From: Pilaira anomala
Taxonomy: Eukaryota; Mucoromycota; Mucoromycetes; Mucorales; Mucoraceae
DNA: 64,000 bases
Assembly (NCBI GenBank): GCA_025716855.1
Contig: JAIXMQ010000005.1
Coordinates: 186,001 to 250,000 of the forward strand
Reading direction: 5' to 3'
A program made the translations under genes and the position numbers. Positions 62,279 through 64,000 of this stretch are shown in pieces. The stretch's first letter is position 1, and each line of letters begins with the position of its first letter. The notes below the pieces were generated by a model. It was not told the origin of the DNA. It did no database searches and saw only the letters and a list, made by a program, of their open reading frames with translations.

Positions 62279-62335
62279 GGTACTTTACCTGAAAGAAGCA
62301 GAGACCTTTGAAGCAAGAATAGTTTTGCAAGACAT
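61306..62335 (-). CDS. MTD1: NAD-dependent 5,10-methylenetetrahydrofolate dehydrogenase
   Basis: Two exons (62289-62335 and 61306-62191) encode 310 residues. It oxidises methylene-THF to methenyl-THF in cytosolic one-carbon metabolism, as in yeast Mtd1. Signs: YAEWTAKTCAETGVDFELRK near the folate-binding lysine region, NGIMVYYPVFGGKQD, PCTPLACVKILEYIGVY and the dinucleotide segment GRTIAVVNRSEIVGRPLAAM. The V-N-R-S (rather than the G-R-S of bifunctional enzymes) and the missing cyclohydrolase/synthetase parts fit the monofunctional NAD form. The first exon (MSCKTILASKVSASF) is short, with donor GTAAAG. Confidence 0.95.
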
Positions 62336-62532
62336 TTTTATTATTATTATTATATAAGGATAAAGTAATAAAGAAAAGAAAAGAAAAAAGAAATGTAGAT
62401 GTTCGTGGCTTTTTAAATTAAATGGTGGAAAAAGAAAAAAAAAAGCAGTCTATACAAAATTACCAAACAATACACTTCTTTGTGAGGATCTCCGATTTAT
62501 TTATTTATCTAGTGAGTTCCCGACACATCTTT

Positions 62533-64000
62533 CTATTCTGTTGTCAGTTTACTGTTAGCAGCTTCTCGAGATGTATTGACTAAATTAATAAGTTCTTCAC
62601 GTTGATTTAAACGTTTTAATCTTCTCTCGTAACCTCCTTCAAACAGTTCCCATCCAGCTTCATTTTGTGGAACCGATTTTGGAATAATGACAGGGATATT
62701 ATCCTCATCTACAGCAGCTATATATATATATATATATATAATAACGTTTAATAAAAAGAATATATATAAAGCATTTATATTTACTAATAGTGAAAAATCC
62801 GTCATTTGTGAATTTAGTCTCCCCAGTCAATAAGTTTTCTGCATTATTACAGACAAATATACTTTTTAGCTCAGTTTCTTTTTTTTTATCAGCATATACA
62901 ACATTTTTAGTTTACCTGCTTCGACACTAACATAAACTTCCATGGATGAGTTAAAACATCGAGAAACAACAGATCTTATAGTCACAACATCACCCACACC
63001 AGAACTTGTAATAAAATTCAAACTATCGATACTAAATTTAATGTGTGAGTCAATCATAAAATTTTGATGGTGACTCACTCCGCAATAAAAAAAAAAACAT
63101 TTTGGCATGATCTTTTGTCACACCTGTCTTTTTTTTTTCTTTTTTACCCCTTTTCTTATAACTCCCCCCAATCTTTTTTTTTTTTTTTACAGTCCCCCCC
63201 CCCCCATTATTTTAATTTATTTACCTTGCCGTTAATAAATAAGCTTTGACAAGTCTATTTGCACTTGCAATAGCACACGTTTCCATCCAAGCCATAATTT
63301 GTCCACCAAAGGTAATACTTAACGTATTTGCATGCTGTGGCATAACCAACTCAACCACTTCAGCAAACGTATACCCCATTGGTTTTTCTTTACTCTGTTG
63401 TTTCATTCTAGGATCCTGAGAAAACCTTCTGGACTTTTTCCTTTCTAATAACGACAACTCTTGTTCTTCTACTTCCTCTTGCTCCTCTTGATCAGGTGTA
63501 CTTCGTCCACTACGAAAGTATCCCGGATGTCGTTTGATCGGTGCATCCGTATCTGCTTTCTCCCTTAACCCCTGAGACCACTGTCGCATTACTTCTCTTA
63601 TCTTTTGATGGTTGGGTTTCTTATGCTCAAATCTAGCTTGTCGTCGTCTCTCTGCCATCTCAAATCGTTTATTTTCCATGATCGATAATGGTAATAGTTC
63701 CGGTACCGCCACCGTTTGAAGTCCTGCTGATAAAATTCTACCAAGATACGATTTCGCTGAAGGTCGTGGTGATAATGCAACAAATGTAAGATACGCATGT
63801 GCCACAAAAAACTTTTTATCGGATAATGGACTTTCTGCTTCTACTTTTACTCCCACTTCCATTGACGTCGTCCAGGATTTATTGACTGACGCTTGAATTG
63901 TAACCTTGGGGGGGGGGGGAAATATATATGCATCATTAATAAAAATATTCATACGGAGCTTAATATTACAAAAACTTACGATGTCTCCTACTTGTACTGG
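62533..64000 (-). CDS. Double-hotdog acyl-CoA thioesterase (ACOT9/ACOT7-like), 5' end beyond window
   Basis: Partial gene, read leftward. Visible exons: from the right edge to 63980, then 63225-63904, 62916-63073, 62785-62838 and 62533-62717, ending at a stop at 62533. The first hotdog domain ends GDIVTIQASVNKSWTTSMEV. A charged insert follows (about residues 60-180 of the visible part, for example ERRRQARFEHKKPNHQKIRE). The linker VELVMPQHANTLSITFGGQI with MAWMETCAIASANR is the active-site hotdog helix of the second domain. The second domain continues HIKFSIDSLNFITSSGVGDV, RCFNSSMEVYVSVEAG, then NLLTGETKFTNDGFFTI. Such proteins hydrolyse acyl-CoAs in mitochondria or cytosol. The N-terminus is missing, so targeting cannot be judged. 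One acceptor is preceded by a C-run. Confidence 0.85.

Overview
This is a eukaryotic nuclear window from a fungus, most likely an early-diverging one of the Mucoromycota/Mucorales type. The signs are AT-rich DNA with very frequent A and T homopolymers, short introns of about 50-80 bp in nearly every gene, and small intergenic gaps. Fungal genes present include QCR9, GNA1, a Pkc1-type kinase with HR1-C2-C1-C1 order, a Ptp2/Pyp-type phosphatase and the cytosolic NAD-type MTD1. Species cannot be told from the sequence. I joined exons by hand using reading phase, GT/AG borders and protein-family continuity; every multi-exon model below adds up to a whole number of codons.

Layout. 1-1.1 kb: a SCAMP-type membrane protein. 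1.14-4.46 kb: a mobile element bounded by ~190-240 bp terminal inverted repeats, holding a broken secreted-protein-like gene and a tandem repeat. 4.6-9.5 kb: a peroxisomal ABCD half-transporter, a small SUZ-domain protein, and a putative PD-(D/E)XK-like protein. 9.5-12.8 kb: gene desert. 12.8-16.6 kb: a rhodanese/tyrosine-phosphatase protein and an unknown Pro/Ser-rich protein. 17.9-24.2 kb: a PLDc_N-type small membrane protein, a coiled-coil protein, a Sel1-repeat protein, a Rid-family deaminase and a G-protein beta subunit. 26.4-27.2 kb: a MIR-repeat protein. 27.2-31.5 kb: gene-poor, with one tRNA-Met(CAT). 31.5-34.4 kb: a secreted acidic DEG-repeat protein, QCR9 and IND1. 34.7-41.1 kb: Pkc1, a mitochondrial TPP-type carrier and a possible 41-residue peptide. 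41.8-48.98 kb: an unknown nuclear-like protein, a MyTH4-RhoGAP, a surface periplasmic-binding-like protein and a dual-specificity phosphatase. 50-57.8 kb: a sugar transporter, a membrane-anchored EEP-family phosphatase/nuclease, an acid-lipase-type esterase and GNA1. 58.2-64 kb: BUD32, gamma-tubulin, MTD1 and the 3' part of a double-hotdog acyl-CoA thioesterase that runs off the right edge.

How genes relate. There are no operons. Several products belong to one signalling theme: Pkc1, a RhoGAP, two MAPK-type phosphatases, a G-beta subunit and GNA1 (chitin precursor supply) all touch cell-wall or MAPK signalling, but this may be chance. Mitochondrial functions include QCR9, IND1, the carrier and probably the Sel1 protein. 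The most unusual features are the TIR element with its decayed cargo gene, the DEG-repeat protein, a set of 3' splice sites preceded by pure A-tracts instead of pyrimidines, and a Sel1 protein with both a presequence-like N-terminus and a CaaX-like C-terminus.
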